DNA of 57,764 nucleotides from Paenibacillus sp. LHD-38 (GCF_031157315.1 NZ_JAVIFU010000045.1:1-57764); one strand, 5' to 3'. Positions 17,765 to 28,019 are shown, numbered from the stretch's first letter. Notes: generated from the sequence alone by a model not told the origin. A program made the numbers and translations.

Positions 17765-20062
17765 TCATTTCTGATCCCCATTCCCAACAATGACCCCCTG
17801 TGATGACCGTCTCACACCCCTATAGCTGTTTGGCGGCATGCCTTCGTATTTGCGAAAAAACCGTTTGAAGCTCTGAACATTGTAGTATCCAACTTCTTCA
17901 GCGATTTGCACAATTGTTAAATTCTTTTCAACTAGCAACCCCTTTGCTTTTTCTATCCGCAGTTGATTGAGGTAGTCGATAAGGCTCTTGCCCGTTAACT
18001 CGTAAACGATCTTTCGCATGTAGGAATAACTGATGCCAATCTCTTTGGCCATATCTTCGAACACAATCTCTTCACGATAATGCTCCTCCAAATGCCGAAT
18101 GATCCGCTCACCATAATTCGTTTCGCCGGATTTCCGCGCAAGATGCTGAACAATCTCACCGTAAATATTCCGAAGATAGTTCTCTAGTTCGTCAAGCGTG
18201 TCTATGGATGTTAGGGTCGAATATATGTTGCCTCGATTCGCGAAGATACGCGCAGCACTGACATGATTCTCGCGAAGATGTTTGATTGTAGCTCCAGTCA
18301 AATGATTGTATATGAATAAGATGTTGTCGTAAGAAATGTATTCGACGGACTGGATTTCGGCCCGAATGTCCTCCAGTTCCTTATAAATCCCGTTAAGATC
18401 GCCTGCGTCCAGGTAGTTGAGAATTCGTCTCTCACTCCTGATAGGATCAATATATTTCTGGCTGTGAACCTCTTCTTCCTTCCAGTACGTAATGCCGCCG
18501 CTGCCTACAATCATGCGGTGCTTAATGACTTCCATCGCTTCAACCAGCCTGTCCGAGATTGATTCCGCCGACTCTGTTAAACCGCTGACACCGATGGTGA
18601 CAGAATGTCCTAGCAACTTCGCCGCTTGCTCACGGATCGAAAGTAGTGTTTGGCGGATACCTCTTTCTTGGTCTTCCTCATCATTTATCTCGAAATTTAT
18701 GATGATGGCGAAGCAACCTTCACCTTGATAAACGCTTCTTGTATTAATTCCTTCCATGAAAAGGCTTTCGCACTGCGAAATAAGAAGGTATCGGTGATAA
18801 CTGCGTGTTTCAGGATTCGTCTGATTCATATATTGTCTATAACGATCAATTGAGACGATAGCTACGCGATAATAATGCGCCGGATACATTGCTTCGCTCT
18901 TCTCCAGGTCCTCACCACGAAGCAATTGATGAATCGCGAGGTTTTGGCTGTCCTTTTCCCGTTCCTTCAAAAGCTTGTGAAGCCCTTCTTCCTCATCCTG
19001 CATCCTCTTAAAAGCCGCATCAAGAAAAGCCAATTCATTCCTGTCTTTCATTCCTAGATTGTTTCGAGAGCGGATAATCCGAACAAGCTCTCTCGCAGGT
19101 TTGGACAGCCAAGTCGCCAGAAAGATAGCAAGAAATATCCCCACAAAGATAATCAAGATGGTGAGAAAAAGAATGTTGCGCTGTAAAGTGTGCGTTTTCG
19201 TCATTAACGGATCCACCGAACTAAATTTTACATTTAGCCATCCGAATGTTTTAGATCGGGACCACGTGTACAGCAAGCGTTCTCCGTTAAGCTCATGAAA
19301 AGCGTATCCCTCCTTTAATCCGCTACTTGCGATATTCTCGATAAATGGTTGCTTCCCGCCGTCAGTAAACAGTACTGATTTGTCGTTGGAAGAAATAACT
19401 TTGCCATCTGATGACAGAAGAAAATATCCACGCACACCAGGTTCTGTCGTTTTCAAGTAGCTTCCGATTTCACTTTCTTTCAAATTGACGACAATTATTC
19501 CGCGTGTCGTAGTCGTCAGACGGTTGAGAGGCAATACGTACGAAACAACGCTAACCCCCGAATTCAGTTTACGGGGAAACCAGACGCCGGTGATTCCGCT
19601 GCGTTCAGAAAGTACATCTTTCATCCATTCAATAGACTCATATCGTTCCAACTTCGAGATGCCTCCGTCGGTTGAGATTACGTAATCCGAATCATTTAGG
19701 TAGAAATACGAAGAGTACACCCCATCAATAAAATGGTTCAAGTTCAGCATTTCCCTTTGTACAGACAACGCACTGCTAATATTGATATAATTAGCATTGA
19801 TTTCATCGTAAGTGTCAAAACGACGGATACGGTCAAAAATGTTCGTGGCTGCCAGACGAACAGTATTCTGTGCCAGATTATCGAGTGAGTTCTCGTTAAG
19901 TTTTCGGTTTGCATCTACTCCAGCTAATGCAGATTCTCCTATTGCTGTCTCCGAACTCCACAAAATCTGCGCCCCGCTATACCAGGTCAGGATAGCAGTC
20001 GGAATAGCCATGACGAAAAACAGAATCAATGCTAGTTGTAACATCATCGGTATTCTTTTCAT
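17765..20062 (-). CDS. Membrane-bound AraC-family regulator (YesS type)
   Basis: A 765-residue transcription factor that senses an outside signal without a kinase. The start MKRIPMM is chosen because GGGGGAAGCAA precedes it; a longer frame to 20101 has no such site. A first membrane segment covers about residues 8-28, an extracellular Cache-like sensor about 30-290, a second segment (ILFLTILIIFVGIFLAIFL) about 295-318, then a linker. A C-terminal AraC helix-turn-helix domain covers the last 100 residues (ISYSYMRKIVYELTGKSL, IAEEVGYYNVQSFKRFFRK). It heads the importer-GH105-lyase cluster and probably activates it, as YesS does in B. subtilis. Confidence 0.9.
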   Translation of the reverse strand: MKRIPMMLQLALILFFVMAIPTAILTWYSGAQILWSSETAIGESALAGVDANRKLNENSLDNLAQNTVRLAATNIFDRIRRFDTYDEINANYINISSALSVQREMLNLNHFIDGVYSSYFYLNDSDYVISTDGGISKLERYESIEWMKDVLSERSGITGVWFPRKLNSGVSVVSYVLPLNRLTTTTRGIIVVNLKESEIGSYLKTTEPGVRGYFLLSSDGKVISSNDKSVLFTDGGKQPFIENIASSGLKEGYAFHELNGERLLYTWSRSKTFGWLNVKFSSVDPLMTKTHTLQRNILFLTILIIFVGIFLAIFLATWLSKPARELVRIIRSRNNLGMKDRNELAFLDAAFKRMQDEEEGLHKLLKEREKDSQNLAIHQLLRGEDLEKSEAMYPAHYYRVAIVSIDRYRQYMNQTNPETRSYHRYLLISQCESLFMEGINTRSVYQGEGCFAIIINFEINDEEDQERGIRQTLLSIREQAAKLLGHSVTIGVSGLTESAESISDRLVEAMEVIKHRMIVGSGGITYWKEEEVHSQKYIDPIRSERRILNYLDAGDLNGIYKELEDIRAEIQSVEYISYDNILFIYNHLTGATIKHLRENHVSAARIFANRGNIYSTLTSIDTLDELENYLRNIYGEIVQHLARKSGETNYGERIIRHLEEHYREEIVFEDMAKEIGISYSYMRKIVYELTGKSLIDYLNQLRIEKAKGLLVEKNLTIVQIAEEVGYYNVQSFKRFFRKYEGMPPNSYRGVRRSSQGVIVGNGDQK

Positions 20063-20396
20063 TTGCTTCCCCCATTTAATTACTAATGACAATCGGATCA
20101 CTCAACATTTATGGCGTACAGCGCCAAACAAAGCCGGTTCAACAGAAACCGGCTCCCAAAGCGACACCAATGGCTATGCCAATTACACTATCATTAATGC
20201 CACACCAATTCCGACTCCCATTTTCGAGTCCGAGGCTACCTTTTTCTTTCGATTATTTACTTGATCTTTATTACTTCTACTTCCGTAAATAGCCCCAAGG
20301 CACCACTTTCATCTCATTCACTGTCAAAGACAAACAGGCCAATTCCAATCGTATGTCGGAGTCAGCCTGTTACTTTAAAATCATAAAACCAAATAT
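20063..20396. other. Intergenic region between two sugar operons
   Basis: No intact gene. On the minus strand a short frame near 20145-20243 reads GINDSVIGIAIGVALGAGFC before TGA, a glycine-zipper pattern that could be the end of a small membrane peptide, but no start codon is visible. The stretch also contains the hairpin at 20132-20154 and a weaker AACAGGC/GCCTGTT pair near 20333-20373 that may end the GH51 transcript. Confidence 0.45.
20132..20154 (-). terminator. Hairpin terminator upstream of the YesS-type gene
   Basis: Perfect AGCCGGTT / AACCGGCT stem with a 7-base loop. On the minus strand it is followed by TTGTTTGG. It separates the GH51-containing operon from the YesS-headed operon. 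Confidence 0.6.
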
Positions 20397-22766
20397 TTAG
20401 TTGACTAAGAATCGAAAAATCGTCAATGATCTTTTTGGGAAATTGTAGGATCTATGATTCATATCCCATACCATATTCATTTGTTTTGGTATTACTTTAT
20501 TAGGTTCTTCAAAACTGTTTCTGTCCTCATCTAAATGATCTGAGAGTGTAAATACCGTTACATTACGCTCGGTCTGTGCCTCTCCATCAAAAACTACCTC
20601 TGCATTAACGTCGTATTCTTTTAAGTTAACTACCTTCAAGATAACATCTCCCACTTGCTCGTCTATAGACGCTGAGTAGTAGAGTTCCTCTGGAATGGGA
20701 AGTTTATCCTCTGTTTCTGCATAAAGTACATCGTCTATGAAGGTTCTTAGCTCACGTCCTTTCACCTCGAGACGATAGTCATACTCCTGCTTTGCTTGCG
20801 GGTTAAATACATAATTAATTAATTCAGAGTTTCTTCCCTCCGAGGTACAGCAAACATTAGACAAGTTCATCCACCAGTCCATCTTCCATGCTAGTTTGTT
20901 ATTCTCATCAATTTTCCCGAAATTCACCTCGAATGAGCGGCTGCCGGAAATATCGGTCCCGCTACTCTCATCTAATTTTGCTGCACGGAACGAAAGGCTG
21001 TAATGATCCCAATCAATCGTATCAAGAAAGCTCGATGTTTGATCTGGTGTGATTACTCTTCTCTCATATTGCCTAGTTTCTCCTGTTTCAAGGTTTTTGA
21101 GCTGTATATCGATTATTTCTACATTTGCTAATTTCGTTTCAAAGGATATTGCTCCCGTGATTGGCTTTGAAATAATTTCAGGTTGTGGTAATCTTTGCGC
21201 CTCAATGTGAAGTAAAGAATCTCCCTGATGTTGCATAAACAACTTTTGAACGTAATAACTGGCTGTTCCATAAACGGAATGATTATTAAACCAAATTAAA
21301 TTGGGCTTCCAATTTACATAATCTGAATTACATAACATGGGAGCGTAGCAGGCTAGACCCGCAGCAGGCGCTTTCTCCATTCCGATCATATAAGCTGCTT
21401 CAACAATTGCGTTGTTGTAAGTATCATCACCGGAAGCATATTCGCCTAAAAACACTTTTGGACCATCCGCAGGATAGCCGTCATATCGATTCATATTTGC
21501 AATAAACCACTCAGGAGATTGATAATAATGTTCATCAACATAATCGACTCCATGGGAGCAGGCACAATCCCATCCACGTTTATATTCGCTTCCTGCTGCG
21601 CCAGGGCCGCCAGATCCTATTAACTTAATTTCGGGATATTTTTCTCGAACAGCGTGATGAATAATTACAAATCGCTCGAAAAACTCCGCGCCAACTTCCT
21701 CATTTCCAATAGCCAGATACTCCAATCCAAAAGGTTCAGGATGCCCCATTTCTGCCCTTATAGCCCCCCAAACTGTTCCGGTATCCCCATTAGCGAATTC
21801 AATTAAATCCAAAGCTTCATCTATCCATGGCTCCATCTCGTCCAACGGGACTGCACGTCTGGTGTGCGGGTCGTAACCTGCAGCAATTACTGGAAGGGGC
21901 TTAGCTCCAATATCTTCACAAAATTGAAAGTACTCAAAATATCCGATACCTAATGTTTGGTTATACTTCCATATATTACTTTTTGTAGGTCGCGACTCTA
22001 TCGGGCCGAGCGTATTTTTCCAACGATACATACTGTTTCTATCATTCGGATTAGTAGATCCGTAATGTGCAAGACAACCCCCAGGGAAGCGCATAAAACG
22101 TGGCTTCATGTCTGCAATGAACTGTGCAATATCGGCACGCATACCATTCTTTCTCCCCATAAACGTATTACTTGGGAATAAAGAAACCATATCAAACGCT
22201 AATGATACTTTATCTTGGGCGAGAAGAGACAAGCGTGCATGTTTGTCCGTTACTTTGGAAATGATCTTCAATTCCACTTTAGTCCATTCTGTCTGTACGG
22301 GTTCAAATGTTCCTTCACCGTAGCAGATTGTACCTTCCGCATTTTCCAGACGGATAACTATTGGTGCCGAGTACGAGCTGATCCTCCGATAAAAACAAGA
22401 AAAACGATAGGTTTCGCCCTCAACTAAAGAAATGCCTGAATTATATCCTATATTTTGAACTCCCGCGCCTTTACCCGGTAGCATGACCTCCATAACCAAA
22501 TAATTCAGATTATTATTATTGAGTGGTTCGGCCGTTTCAACGTGAATCTCAACGTGAGCAGCTCCCCTCTCAACCTTGTTCCAGGCCGTAAGCGAGTTGT
22601 ATTCCTTGTTATCTGTGTAGTCGAACTCAAACGAACGATTCTGCACTAATTCCGCGTAAAGCCCTCCGTCTGCTGCATGATTCAAATCTTCGAAGAAGAT
22701 TCCAAATAAATCTCCCAAAGCTTTTTCTTTTTTATTAACTGATACTGTGATCCTAGGTTGTATCAT
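20397..22766 (-). CDS. GH51 alpha-L-arabinofuranosidase
   Basis: Predicted intracellular enzyme (no signal peptide) removing alpha-L-arabinofuranose from arabinan or arabinoxylan fragments, 789 residues. An N-terminal beta domain with a CBM4-like insert (about 60-200) precedes the TIM barrel. The acid/base Glu356 is in GNEEVG and the nucleophile Glu442 is in FLGEYASG. The C-terminal part carries the usual beta-sandwich plus an extra LamG-like segment (about 560-690). The ATG has GGAGGCAGTAAGAC upstream. It is the last gene after the YesM/YesN pair, 52 bases from it, so it belongs to the second importer operon and suggests that importer takes up arabino-oligosaccharides. Confidence 0.93.
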   Translation of the reverse strand: MIQPRITVSVNKKEKALGDLFGIFFEDLNHAADGGLYAELVQNRSFEFDYTDNKEYNSLTAWNKVERGAAHVEIHVETAEPLNNNNLNYLVMEVMLPGKGAGVQNIGYNSGISLVEGETYRFSCFYRRISSYSAPIVIRLENAEGTICYGEGTFEPVQTEWTKVELKIISKVTDKHARLSLLAQDKVSLAFDMVSLFPSNTFMGRKNGMRADIAQFIADMKPRFMRFPGGCLAHYGSTNPNDRNSMYRWKNTLGPIESRPTKSNIWKYNQTLGIGYFEYFQFCEDIGAKPLPVIAAGYDPHTRRAVPLDEMEPWIDEALDLIEFANGDTGTVWGAIRAEMGHPEPFGLEYLAIGNEEVGAEFFERFVIIHHAVREKYPEIKLIGSGGPGAAGSEYKRGWDCACSHGVDYVDEHYYQSPEWFIANMNRYDGYPADGPKVFLGEYASGDDTYNNAIVEAAYMIGMEKAPAAGLACYAPMLCNSDYVNWKPNLIWFNNHSVYGTASYYVQKLFMQHQGDSLLHIEAQRLPQPEIISKPITGAISFETKLANVEIIDIQLKNLETGETRQYERRVITPDQTSSFLDTIDWDHYSLSFRAAKLDESSGTDISGSRSFEVNFGKIDENNKLAWKMDWWMNLSNVCCTSEGRNSELINYVFNPQAKQEYDYRLEVKGRELRTFIDDVLYAETEDKLPIPEELYYSASIDEQVGDVILKVVNLKEYDVNAEVVFDGEAQTERNVTVFTLSDHLDEDRNSFEEPNKVIPKQMNMVWDMNHRSYNFPKRSLTIFRFLVN

Positions 22767-22818
22767 GTCTTACTGCCTCCTTGTATGCGATAAAGTATTT
22801 ATAAGCCTGAAGGTTCTA

Positions 22819-23622
22819 TTATTCTTTTGTTTGATCTTCAATGAATTCAGTTTCTCGATATTGACCAGGAGTAAGCCCCGAGTATTTCTTAAAAACTTTG
22901 AAAAAGTGTCGCGGCGAATCATACCCTACTTGGGATGCAATTTTGTCAAATGCTAGTTTTGGTTGCTCATTCATAAGTTGTTGCGCTTTAGCTACACGGC
23001 ACGAATGCAAATAGGGAATAAAGTTGATCCCAACTTCACGTTTGAATAAGGTACTCACATAACTGGCAGTTAATCCGATGTACTCTGCTATACTTTCTAA
23101 AGATAGGTCTTGATTATAATTCGAATGTATATGATCGATAATCCTTTTCATCTGGTCTGATAGTGACTTGCCGTCTAACAGATTCAATGCCGTCGTATTA
23201 TTTGCTTGCGTAGAGGTAGCATCTTGATTCAAACTGTTCTGAAGCTCCTGGCTAATTGATTGAGCAGCATTCAGCAGTGAGGATATTAGTTCTTCTTTAT
23301 CAATCGGCTTAAGTAAATAATCAAGCACTTGGTACCGTAGTGCTTGTCTTGCGTACCCAAAATCATCATATCCCGTTAAAATGATAAATCGGTCGCATAG
23401 TTTTCTATTCTTCACCTCATGAATTAATTCGAGACCAGTCATTTCAGGCATGTGAATATCAGTAAGGATCAAATGGGGTTTAAATGAGCGAAGCATTTCC
23501 AGTGCCTCAATTCCATCATTAGCAGTCTCCACTTGATGAAATCCTGTTTCTGCCTTCATTATGATAGCTCGCAGTCCTGCCAATATCAGCGGCTCATCAT
23601 CCACCACTAAAAGATTTAGCAT
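22819..23622 (-). CDS. YesN-type response regulator with AraC DNA-binding domain
   Basis: Cytoplasmic response regulator of 267 residues. The receiver domain (1-120) has the acidic pair in VVDDEP, the phospho-acceptor Asp in ILTDIHMPEMTG near residue 56 and the conserved Lys in YLLKPI. The C-terminal 100 residues are an AraC helix-turn-helix (YIGLTASYVSTLFKREVG, IASQVGYDSPRHFFKVFKK). It starts 3 bases after the stop of the kinase gene, so the two are translationally linked. It is expected to activate the importer and GH51 genes. Confidence 0.93.
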   Translation of the reverse strand: MLNLLVVDDEPLILAGLRAIIMKAETGFHQVETANDGIEALEMLRSFKPHLILTDIHMPEMTGLELIHEVKNRKLCDRFIILTGYDDFGYARQALRYQVLDYLLKPIDKEELISSLLNAAQSISQELQNSLNQDATSTQANNTTALNLLDGKSLSDQMKRIIDHIHSNYNQDLSLESIAEYIGLTASYVSTLFKREVGINFIPYLHSCRVAKAQQLMNEQPKLAFDKIASQVGYDSPRHFFKVFKKYSGLTPGQYRETEFIEDQTKE

Positions 23623-23625
23623 GAT

Positions 23626-25428
23626 TCAAGCGCTCCCTTTGTGCATTTGAATGATACAAATCATACCCTTTGGATAGCAATTACTTAGGGTTAAACCTGA
23701 ATTATTACCATAGAAGCTTTTAATACGCTCATGAACATTGTATAATCCTAGCCCGCTCGATTTTGTCTGCAAACTTTCTTTGTCGAGGTTTCCATGTAAT
23801 ACACCTTGAATTATTCTAAACCTGTCCGCATCCATTCCAATTCCGTTATCTTGGATCTCCACTCTAAGATAACCTTCTGCTTCAAATATCCGGATGCGAA
23901 TCACCCAGTTCGATCGGAGCCTGCTTAGACCATGAACGATACTATTCTCGACTAAAGGTTGTAAAATAAAGCGCGGGCATGGGAAATGATCAATTTTCGC
24001 ATCTACATCAATTTCATAATGTAAACGTTCACCCACACGATTTTTGTGAATAAGCAAAAAGTTTTTCACATGCTCAAGTTCGTCTTTAAGAGTCGTTTCA
24101 CTCCTATCATTAGACAAGCTATAACGTATAAGTTTGCCGAACGAGTGCGTGAAATCAGCAACCTCCAAAGCATCATTCACTTCTGCCATCATCCTGATTG
24201 ATTCAAGGGTATTGTATAAAAAATGAGGTCGTATTTGTGCCTCTAGTACTTTATAGTCGGCTTCCTTTCTCAGCAATTCCTCACGGTGTACCTTATTCAC
24301 CAAATCGTCGATACGTTGGAGCATAGCATTATAAGACGATGTCAAATAGTTTATCTCGTCACCATCATCATCTGTACTATCTGAATACGCTGACAGGTTA
24401 TTAGATCCCACTCTACGCATATGTCTCGCAAGCTTTATTATGCGTTTGGTTAGCGAGCTGGCAATCCAATAATATACAGTAGATAACATGAACAAGCCAA
24501 TAAGTCCAACAACTGCTACCCACTTCAATTCTGTTTTTATATTTACGAACACTTCCCTCTCGTTCGTATATGAGATCACTTTAACAGCTAAGGGTTCGAC
24601 AATCACCGTATTTCCAATAACCTTCCAATCGCGCAAAACAAAATGTTTGGACTCTCCATCTGATGTATTAATTGCAGATTGAGTTATTTCATCCAGTTCA
24701 TCAGAATAGTCAACTACTTCACCATACAGTAACTTATTGTCTAGCGACATGACGATTACTCGGTCATCTGGTTTCGTCTTAACCTTCTCCAACATTGTCT
24801 TAATAGCAACGTCGCTAACTTCAATTTTCATGATTCCGATCTGTTTAGAAAACTGTTCGTTATAGACCTTTTGGTAGTAACTTAAATGCGGAATTCGATC
24901 TGATTCTTTGTTTTCAAAGACCCACATCCCTTTACCTGGAGACAATCCCTGAATTTGATCATAAAGTGGGTAAAGACTGGTTAGTTCGTCTAACCTTCCA
25001 ATTTCAGGTTCCAAGGGATCGACTGATGAATTCATACTATACATACGAATTTCTTTTATCTGTTCATTACCCGAATATACAAAGGAATAGAGCGGTCGGA
25101 TATACTTAATCAAATTATACACATGCTGAAATTCAGTATCGTAATCACCACTCATGTACTCAAGAATGTACTGATTGTACTGAAATAATTGATACACGGA
25201 TTCAATCTGGGTCATTTCTACCTTCAAATTACTGCTAGCCTGCTCGATTAGTTCCTGACGGCTTCGTAAATATTCATCAAGAAACCTTTCTTGGGCCTGA
25301 TTGTACGCAAAATAGGCAAAAATCAAGATAGGAAATAACACCATTAGCAGATATCCGACAAACAATTTCTTTACGATCTTCGTCTTTGGCAAAAAGCTGT
25401 ACAACTTTTTCGCAATTAACTCTAACAT
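23626..25428 (-). CDS. YesM-type sensor histidine kinase
   Basis: Membrane kinase of about 600 residues for the adjacent regulator. An N-terminal membrane segment (VGYLLMVLFPILIFAYFAY), a large extracellular sensor of about 260 residues, a second segment (VAVVGLIGLFMLSTVYYWIA), a HAMP domain, then the His-kinase domain with the phospho-acceptor in RPHFLYNTLES. The ATPase motifs NSIVHG, DNGIGM and GLGLYNV follow. The ATG at 25428 is chosen; the frame could begin at a TTG at 25467, but that lies at the base of a stem-loop and has no ribosome site. Its signal is probably an extracellular sugar or the binding protein next door. Confidence 0.92.
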   Translation of the reverse strand: MLELIAKKLYSFLPKTKIVKKLFVGYLLMVLFPILIFAYFAYNQAQERFLDEYLRSRQELIEQASSNLKVEMTQIESVYQLFQYNQYILEYMSGDYDTEFQHVYNLIKYIRPLYSFVYSGNEQIKEIRMYSMNSSVDPLEPEIGRLDELTSLYPLYDQIQGLSPGKGMWVFENKESDRIPHLSYYQKVYNEQFSKQIGIMKIEVSDVAIKTMLEKVKTKPDDRVIVMSLDNKLLYGEVVDYSDELDEITQSAINTSDGESKHFVLRDWKVIGNTVIVEPLAVKVISYTNEREVFVNIKTELKWVAVVGLIGLFMLSTVYYWIASSLTKRIIKLARHMRRVGSNNLSAYSDSTDDDGDEINYLTSSYNAMLQRIDDLVNKVHREELLRKEADYKVLEAQIRPHFLYNTLESIRMMAEVNDALEVADFTHSFGKLIRYSLSNDRSETTLKDELEHVKNFLLIHKNRVGERLHYEIDVDAKIDHFPCPRFILQPLVENSIVHGLSRLRSNWVIRIRIFEAEGYLRVEIQDNGIGMDADRFRIIQGVLHGNLDKESLQTKSSGLGLYNVHERIKSFYGNNSGLTLSNCYPKGMICIIQMHKGSA

Positions 25429-25476
25429 GCCGCACCACTTCTTCTTTTTACTCCATAGTATCACCAAAAATGGAGG

Positions 25477-25502
25477 GGAGTCAGCGCCTTAACGCTGACT
25501 CC
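25477..25502 (-). promoter_or_regulatory. Intercistronic stem-loop between binding protein and kinase genes
   Basis: Perfect 10-base inverted repeat GGAGTCAGCG / CGCTGACTCC with a 6-base loop, directly after the binding-protein stop. On the minus strand there is no immediate T run (CCTCCATTTTTGG follows), so partial termination or mRNA 3' end protection is more likely than full termination. This would let the binding protein be made in excess over the kinase. Confidence 0.65.
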
Positions 25503-25510
25503 AATTTTTT

Positions 25511-27061
25511 TTACTTAAATAGCCCTTTAACTTCCCCATATTTATTGTTTAGCCAAGTTTCATATTTGCTGAGACCGATTTGTTCAGCTTTAGCAATCAT
25601 GTCGTTATACGCTTGAATTGCTTCTTCTTCCGACTTTGACATGTAGATACGTACTTCTTCTGTTCGTATCATTTCTTCCAACTTGGTCCGGATTACTCCT
25701 TCATCAGAATCGGATTTTGGAATGAGAAGCCCCAATTCGGGTACAAGTTCCATAATTTCCTTGGCTGCTTTTTTCACTTTCGCAGATTCCGTATTTGGAT
25801 CCACAAGATCAAGAGCAGAACTATTGGACATCAGTCCCCAGAATCCGATCCCTTCTTTATTGATGTAATCACTATCGCCTTGCTTATAGAGCAGTTCTGG
25901 ATATTTTCCTTCTTCATTCCATTTATAATGAGTCCCTTCAATACCCCAGTAGCCAAGTTTTTGCCCTTCTTCGGAAAACATATACTGCATAAATTTGATT
26001 GAAGCCTCTGGATTTTTGTTCTCTTTGGTGATATATACTCCAGACCAACCAACACTTGCATTGTAATACTTAGGGTTACTTCCAAGCTGATTTACCAGTT
26101 GGGTTAACTTAAAATTGTCCCCTTGTGTAATTTGACTATTAATGTTATCGATATCGTTTGTATTTTCTGCAAGGGCAAACACTTTACCTTTTAACGCGTA
26201 CTCATTGTCTTTAAGTGTATCCTTAAATGCAAAGTTCTCTCCTGTTATATATCCATTTCGGTAAAGCCGGTTTATATATTTGTATAGCTCAAGCATTTGA
26301 GGGTGTCTAACGTAGTAAGAGACTTTTCCGTCTTCTTCATATAAATCCGTAGTTATTGTTGGTACACCATACTGCATTTTTAAGTAATAAGATCCCCAGT
26401 TTTTATCTAGAAGAAGTGGTATCATGTCAGGATACTTATTCTTCACCATTCCGAGAACGTTTTCAAGATCATCCATGTTCTCAAGTGAAGGATTCCCCAA
26501 TTCTTCTAAAATATCTTTTCTAACTCCAAGTGCTCCTGGTGCTACCAGAGCATTGGGATTGGCATCCCATTCTTCTTTAGTGGCGAAATTATTACGAATT
26601 GTATAGAAATTCCCATCAGACGCCGTATTAATTGCTATTCGTGTAGGATCAAGTTTGAAATCCGGTGCGTATTTCTCAATTAATTCATTCCAAGAGTAGG
26701 ATACAGCTGAGTCTGCCAATCGGTCTAGGTTAGTTGATGTAAAGACAAGATCAGGCAAATCTCCAGATGCAATCATTAATGGCAGCTGTTTGTCATCCGC
26801 CGCAACTGTCACTTTTAGTTTGACACCTGTTTTTTCTGAAATTTGTTCGGCAATAGATCCAGACCAATCTTTTACTGGGAACCAGGGATGGTTTACAAAG
26901 ATATTTAATTCCATCTGCTCTGTTCCTGTGGATGAGTCTTGCCCCTCTTTATTCGTAGAAGAACTTCCATTATTGCTCCCGGAGCAAGCAGAGAGCAACG
27001 TAACTAGCATTGCACTGATAATCAACATAATGACCTTTTTCTTTCTACCCTTTTGATTCAT
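25511..27061 (-). CDS. Sugar ABC transporter binding lipoprotein
   Basis: Extracellular solute-binding protein of 516 residues. The signal peptide ends in LLSACSGSNNGSS, so the mature protein is a lipoprotein. The remainder follows the COG1653 oligosaccharide-binding fold, with the typical PDLVFTSTNLDRL and EEGQKLGYWGIEGTHY stretches. The ATG has GGAGGCCAGACAA upstream. It follows two permeases and is followed by the YesM/YesN pair and GH51, so an arabinose-containing oligosaccharide is the likely ligand. Confidence 0.92.
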   Translation of the reverse strand: MNQKGRKKKVIMLIISAMLVTLLSACSGSNNGSSSTNKEGQDSSTGTEQMELNIFVNHPWFPVKDWSGSIAEQISEKTGVKLKVTVAADDKQLPLMIASGDLPDLVFTSTNLDRLADSAVSYSWNELIEKYAPDFKLDPTRIAINTASDGNFYTIRNNFATKEEWDANPNALVAPGALGVRKDILEELGNPSLENMDDLENVLGMVKNKYPDMIPLLLDKNWGSYYLKMQYGVPTITTDLYEEDGKVSYYVRHPQMLELYKYINRLYRNGYITGENFAFKDTLKDNEYALKGKVFALAENTNDIDNINSQITQGDNFKLTQLVNQLGSNPKYYNASVGWSGVYITKENKNPEASIKFMQYMFSEEGQKLGYWGIEGTHYKWNEEGKYPELLYKQGDSDYINKEGIGFWGLMSNSSALDLVDPNTESAKVKKAAKEIMELVPELGLLIPKSDSDEGVIRTKLEEMIRTEEVRIYMSKSEEEAIQAYNDMIAKAEQIGLSKYETWLNNKYGEVKGLFK

Positions 27062-27116
27062 TTGTCTGGCCTCCTGAATAGATATTTTATATTAAAACCC
27101 CAAGGTTCCAATACCA

Positions 27117-28019
27117 CTATCCTTTTACTGCACCAATCATTACACCTTTAACGAAATGTTTTTGTAAGAAGGGATAGACGCAAACGATCGGCAAAATTGC
27201 AACAACCATAGCCGTAATTTGTATTGAGAAAGTCGTTACTGTGTTCATTGAACTGGCGTAGTTAGAACCCACAGAATCAATAGGCATTGTACTTTGATTA
27301 ATTATCTCCATCATTCGATATGTTAATGTTCTTAGATTATCGCTTTGCACAAAGTAAGCCGAATCCACCCATGAGTTCCATTGGCCTACACCAAGAAATA
27401 ATGCCATTGTTGCTAAAAGAGGCCGGGATACCGGGAGAATAATCTTATAGAAAATTGTAAGATCATTAGCGCCGTCGATTCGAGCTGATTCTTGTAATTC
27501 ATCTGGGATTTCTTTGAAAAACGAAATTGCGATAAGCAAAAAGAATAAATTCAACATAGAGGGAACGACATAAACAGCGAAGCTGTTTAACAAGTTCAAT
27601 TCTCTAAGAACTACATAATAAGGAATTAAGCCCCCCGAGAAGTACATAGCCACAATAATGATTGGAAAGTATATCTTCTTAAAGATTAGTTGTTTGTAAG
27701 CCAGTCCGTATGCTACAAGGCTAGTAAATAACACGCCTATCAGTGTACCAACAATCGTCCTTGCACTGGATACCAGAAAGCTGACTCTCCACTTTTCATC
27801 ATTAACAAATGTTGCGTAATTATCCCATGTAAATTCCCTTGGCCAAAAGTAGATTCCGCCTCTTGCTGCATCAACACCTTCATTTAGGGAAATAATTAAT
27901 ACATAATAGAAAGGATATAGCGTAACAATTAGCACAATAAGCATCAAAAACGTGTTTATTGTATCAACTGTCCAATCCTCAAGAGTTCTTCTGCGTAAAC
28001 GTTTAAAAATAATTTCCAT
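27117..28019 (-). CDS. Carbohydrate ABC transporter permease (LplC/YtcP type)
   Basis: Second permease of the arabinose-side importer, 300 residues and about six membrane segments. The EAA loop reads ELQESARIDGANDLTIFYKI and the C-terminus YPFLQKHFVKGVMIGAVKG. The ATG directly follows the stop of the partner gene (TAAATG), so translation is coupled. A shared ATPase from elsewhere is needed. Confidence 0.93.
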   Translation of the reverse strand: MEIIFKRLRRRTLEDWTVDTINTFLMLIVLIVTLYPFYYVLIISLNEGVDAARGGIYFWPREFTWDNYATFVNDEKWRVSFLVSSARTIVGTLIGVLFTSLVAYGLAYKQLIFKKIYFPIIIVAMYFSGGLIPYYVVLRELNLLNSFAVYVVPSMLNLFFLLIAISFFKEIPDELQESARIDGANDLTIFYKIILPVSRPLLATMALFLGVGQWNSWVDSAYFVQSDNLRTLTYRMMEIINQSTMPIDSVGSNYASSMNTVTTFSIQITAMVVAILPIVCVYPFLQKHFVKGVMIGAVKG

